From the NCBI GenBank assembly GCA_963934015.1, contig CAWVWT010000034.1:1-14789 (forward strand): DNA of 14,789 nucleotides. The letters run 5' to 3'. The position numbers and the translations under genes are program-made. This document shows positions 12,765-14,789 of this stretch, in pieces. A model generated the notes under the pieces. It was not told the DNA's origin. It searched no databases and saw nothing but the letters and a program-made list of their open reading frames with translations. Position 1 is the stretch's first letter; each line of letters starts with the position of its first letter. The DNA is from MGIIb-P sp963934015. Its GTDB lineage: Archaea > Thermoplasmatota > Poseidoniia > Poseidoniales > Thalassarchaeaceae.

Positions 12765-14585
12765 TTACTCAACGGTGACGGACTTCGCTAAGTTACGGGG
12801 ACGGTCGACGTCGCATTCAAGAGCGAGTGCAGTATGGTATGCGATGAGTTGCATTGGCAACACGGTTAACATCGGCGTAAACATTGGATCTGTTGCTGGA
12901 ACGGGAATCGAAATATCGGCCTCTACTGCAATTGAATCACCCTCTTCGTGGATAAGGATGATTTTTGCTCCGCGGGCACGGCATTCGTGAATACTCGATA
13001 CAGTCTTGTTCTTCAATGCGTCATTGGGTGCAATGAAGATGACTGGGCTACCCTCCTCGAGAAGGGCAATTGGGCCATGTTTCATCTCACCTGCAGGATA
13101 TGCAAGACAGGGGATGTAAGCAAGTTCCATCAGTTTGAGGGCACCTTCTCGAGCGACAGGTGCAGATATCCCCCGGCCGAGAAAGAGAACACTCTTGGCA
13201 TCCTTGACTGTATTGACAACCTCTTCGATTGGGCCTGGATTGGAAAGATAGTCATCAACCAATTGAGGGATTTTTTGCAAGGATGTTATCAGCTGTTTCC
13301 CTTTCTCTCTGGAAAGGGTACGAGCACGTCCAATTTGTATTGCGAACATCGAAAGTGCGGCCACCATGTTTGAGAACGCCTTGGTCGAAGCAACGGATTG
13401 TTCTGGTCCCGAATGGATGTAAACACCCTTTCCACACTGCCGGGCGATGGTTGAACCAACGACATTGATGACGCCTCTAACTTCACCTCCTTTCAATTGA
13501 ATCTCCTTTACGGCGGCAAGGGTATCCGCGGTTTCACCGGATTGGCTGACCGCAAAATGAATCGCATCGGTTTCAATCACTGGGTTGTTGTGACGAAACT
13601 CGCTACTCACATGTGCCAAAGCTGGAACTCGTGCCAACTCTTCAATCGCAAGTCGGCCAACCTGTGCAGCATGCAAAGCAGTGCCACATCCAAGCAAACG
13701 AACGTGTGGTATTTTTTGCAACTTCTTGGATGTTAATCCCAAGCCCCCAAGGCGTGCATTGCCGTCTTGAATCGCCAATCGTCCAGTGAGACATTGACGT
13801 AGAGATTCAGGCTGTTCATGGATTTCCTTGAGCATGAAGTGGGGGAAATCCCCCAATTCAGCCTCGCCCCAGTCATCATCCAGTGTCGTTACTTCTGAAT
13901 CTGTGGAACGCCCATCAAATCGGCTGGTTTGGATACCACCTGAAGTGACCACAGCTAGATCTCCATCGTCCAATCGAATGACTTGATGGGTCAATGCTTG
14001 TAACGGTAGTGTGTCGCTAGCAATCCAATTCTCACCTTCACCAATTCCAATCACCAATGGTGATCCATTGCGCGCACAGATAATCATGTCATGGTCTTCG
14101 AATACAACACAAATCCCCCATGTTCCCCTGGCACGTTTCAAAGTTCGACGGACAGCTGTCAGTGGTTTGGCACCATTTACAACTTCGCGATGAATCAAAT
14201 GCACCAATGCTTCCGAATCTGTATCAGAGAGTAGTTTCGTGCCTTCTTTTTCCAAACGATTCCGCAGTGAACGAGCATTTTCGATGATGCCATTGTGAAC
14301 CAATGCAATCTTACCATCTACTGAACAATGTGGGTGTGCGTTTGCGTTGGTAACCCCTCCATGTGTCGCCCAGCGGGTGTGTGCAATACCACAGGTTCCT
14401 TCGACTTTCTTCGGAAGAATTGATTCTAAATCAGCGACCTTTCCAATTTGCTTATGTACTGAAATTTCCCCATTTTTTACCGCGATACCCGATGAATCGT
14501 AACCGCGATATTCGAGACGGCGAAGGCCGTCTATCAGGAATGGAGTTGCTTGTTTATTGCCAATATAACCAATAATGCCACACAT
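12765..14585 (-). CDS. glmS: Glutamine--fructose-6-phosphate aminotransferase (isomerizing)
   Basis: Makes glucosamine 6-phosphate from fructose 6-phosphate and glutamine, the entry to UDP-GlcNAc and amino-sugar glycans. The 606-residue protein is full length. The N-terminal class II glutaminase starts with Cys2 (MCGIIGYIG) and shows HTRWATHG (Arg71), HNGIIEN (Asn98, Gly99) and LLSDTDSE (about 119-124). The isomerase half has two SIS domains: the first (about 295-420) with LLGCGTALHAAQ, AVSQSGETADT and VASTKAFSN, and the second with REGALKMELAYI, GEMKHGPIALLEE and the canonical C-terminal NLAKSVTVE carrying the catalytic lysine (Lys601). The start is fixed by the required Cys2, which is exposed after Met removal. 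TGAGGA seven bases upstream is a good ribosome binding site and overlaps the stop of the preceding zinc-ribbon gene, so the two are probably co-transcribed and coupled. No glmS ribozyme could fit in the nine-base gap. Confidence 0.97.
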   Translation of the reverse strand: MCGIIGYIGNKQATPFLIDGLRRLEYRGYDSSGIAVKNGEISVHKQIGKVADLESILPKKVEGTCGIAHTRWATHGGVTNANAHPHCSVDGKIALVHNGIIENARSLRNRLEKEGTKLLSDTDSEALVHLIHREVVNGAKPLTAVRRTLKRARGTWGICVVFEDHDMIICARNGSPLVIGIGEGENWIASDTLPLQALTHQVIRLDDGDLAVVTSGGIQTSRFDGRSTDSEVTTLDDDWGEAELGDFPHFMLKEIHEQPESLRQCLTGRLAIQDGNARLGGLGLTSKKLQKIPHVRLLGCGTALHAAQVGRLAIEELARVPALAHVSSEFRHNNPVIETDAIHFAVSQSGETADTLAAVKEIQLKGGEVRGVINVVGSTIARQCGKGVYIHSGPEQSVASTKAFSNMVAALSMFAIQIGRARTLSREKGKQLITSLQKIPQLVDDYLSNPGPIEEVVNTVKDAKSVLFLGRGISAPVAREGALKLMELAYIPCLAYPAGEMKHGPIALLEEGSPVIFIAPNDALKNKTVSSIHECRARGAKIILIHEEGDSIAVEADISIPVPATDPMFTPMLTVLPMQLIAYHTALALECDVDRPRNLAKSVTVE

Positions 14586-14598
14586 AAAAAGTCCTCAC
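14586..14598 (-). promoter_or_regulatory. glmS ribosome binding site overlapping the upstream stop codon
   Basis: On the minus strand GTGAGGAC is followed by five Ts and the glmS ATG. The TGA stop of the zinc-ribbon gene (14597-14595) is embedded in this site, so a ribosome ending there is placed to restart at glmS. Confidence 0.6.
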
Positions 14599-14789
14599 AG
14601 TCTTACGGTATCCCCACACATTGGGCACTTCACACGTCGAGCCTTGTTCGCACGCGCATTGAATGCAGATTCACAGGAACCACAAGTCACTGATACCTCT
14701 GGTGCAGGTAAATCGGGTAATGGTGGCAACTCACCAGGTGCTGGGAGTGGCGGCAACTCACCGGGTGCTGGGAGTGGTGGCAACTCACC
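14595..14789 (-). CDS. Proline-rich protein with C-terminal zinc ribbon (partial, N-terminus outside window)
   Basis: Only the last 64 codons are in view; the frame stays open to the window edge. A TTG within the repeat should not be taken as the start, because coding continues upstream of it. The visible part has a low-complexity linker of PPLPAPGEL units and PDLPAPE, then a compact zinc ribbon VTCGSCESAFNARANKARR, with CPMCGDTVRL at the C-terminus (two CxxC pairs about 15 residues apart). Small zinc ribbons of this kind at protein C-termini are common in Marine Group II-type genomes (recollection, not checked). The function cannot be assigned from the tail; the missing N-terminal part may be a membrane or regulatory domain. 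It lies nine bases upstream of glmS on the same strand. Confidence 0.8.
   Translation of the reverse strand, partial: GELPPLPAPGELPPLPAPGELPPLPDLPAPEVSVTCGSCESAFNARANKARRVKCPMCGDTVRL
14722..14789. repeat. 27-nt tandem repeat, about 2.5 copies, running off the window
   Basis: Units at 14722-14748 and 14749-14775 are 27 nt each and differ at only two positions (T/C and A/G, both synonymous); a third copy starts at 14776 and is cut by the window end. Each encodes a nine-residue unit, PPLPAPGEL. Such near-identical repeats in a coding linker usually arise by slippage or unequal crossover, so copy number may vary between strains. Confidence 0.85.

Noticed and set aside
14586..14594. glmS ribozyme upstream of glmS
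   Set aside because: Only nine bases separate the preceding stop from the glmS start, and no ribozyme core is possible in coding sequence of the zinc-ribbon gene.
1..14789. tRNA or rRNA genes, CRISPR arrays, transposases, integrases, phage genes or defence systems
   Set aside because: Nearly all bases are accounted for by recognisable metabolic or membrane genes. Gaps are under about 75 bp and hold no cloverleaf, spaced direct repeats or terminal inverted repeats that I can see.

Overview
This 14.8-kb window is a compact, gene-dense chromosomal segment with almost no spare intergenic DNA. It is most likely from a planktonic archaeon of the Marine Group II type (Candidatus Poseidoniales, Thermoplasmatota). 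That placement is an inference. It rests on a KaiC/RAD55-like RecA-fold ATPase, a proline-rich protein ending in a small CxxC...CxxC zinc ribbon next to glmS, a fused aconitase X, GGTGA/GAGG-type ribosome binding sites, and a mix of archaeal-style and bacterial-style housekeeping genes. A bacterium cannot be excluded from sequence alone.

Layout. Left edge: a probable C-terminal fragment (+) converges on ileS (-, 3302 to 135). Divergent from ileS is an HMA-DUF4396 membrane protein (+, 3376-4002), whose stop lies one base from the stop of a Mpo1/DUF962-family membrane protein (-, 4495 to 4004). Next comes a four-gene + strand cluster (4564-9844): glutamine-dependent NAD synthetase, a single-chain aconitase X (large plus swivel domain), an extended-SDR sugar-nucleotide epimerase/dehydratase, and a BtpA-family TIM barrel. 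This converges, with a 31-bp overlap, on a - strand pair: a Maf-like nucleotide pyrophosphatase followed by a 14-TM DHA2-type MFS exporter. A KaiC-like ATPase (+, TTG start) converges, two bases apart, on glmS (-), which is preceded on its own strand by the zinc-ribbon protein that runs off the right edge.

How the genes may work together. ileS, nadE, maf and glmS are housekeeping functions (aminoacylation, NAD+ synthesis, clearance of non-canonical nucleotides, hexosamine supply). GlmS and the SDR epimerase could both feed NDP-sugar synthesis. Aconitase X could serve the archaeal modified mevalonate pathway as a mevalonate 5-phosphate dehydratase, or be a hydroxyproline dehydratase. DUF4396 and BtpA proteins have poorly defined biochemistry. 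I see no tRNA, rRNA, CRISPR array, insertion sequence or phage gene. No clearly new multi-gene system is evident. The best leads are the HMA-DUF4396 fusion, the fused aconitase X in its cluster, the epimerase-BtpA pair, the KaiC-like protein with an altered P-loop, and the zinc-ribbon protein with exact 27-nt repeats upstream of glmS.
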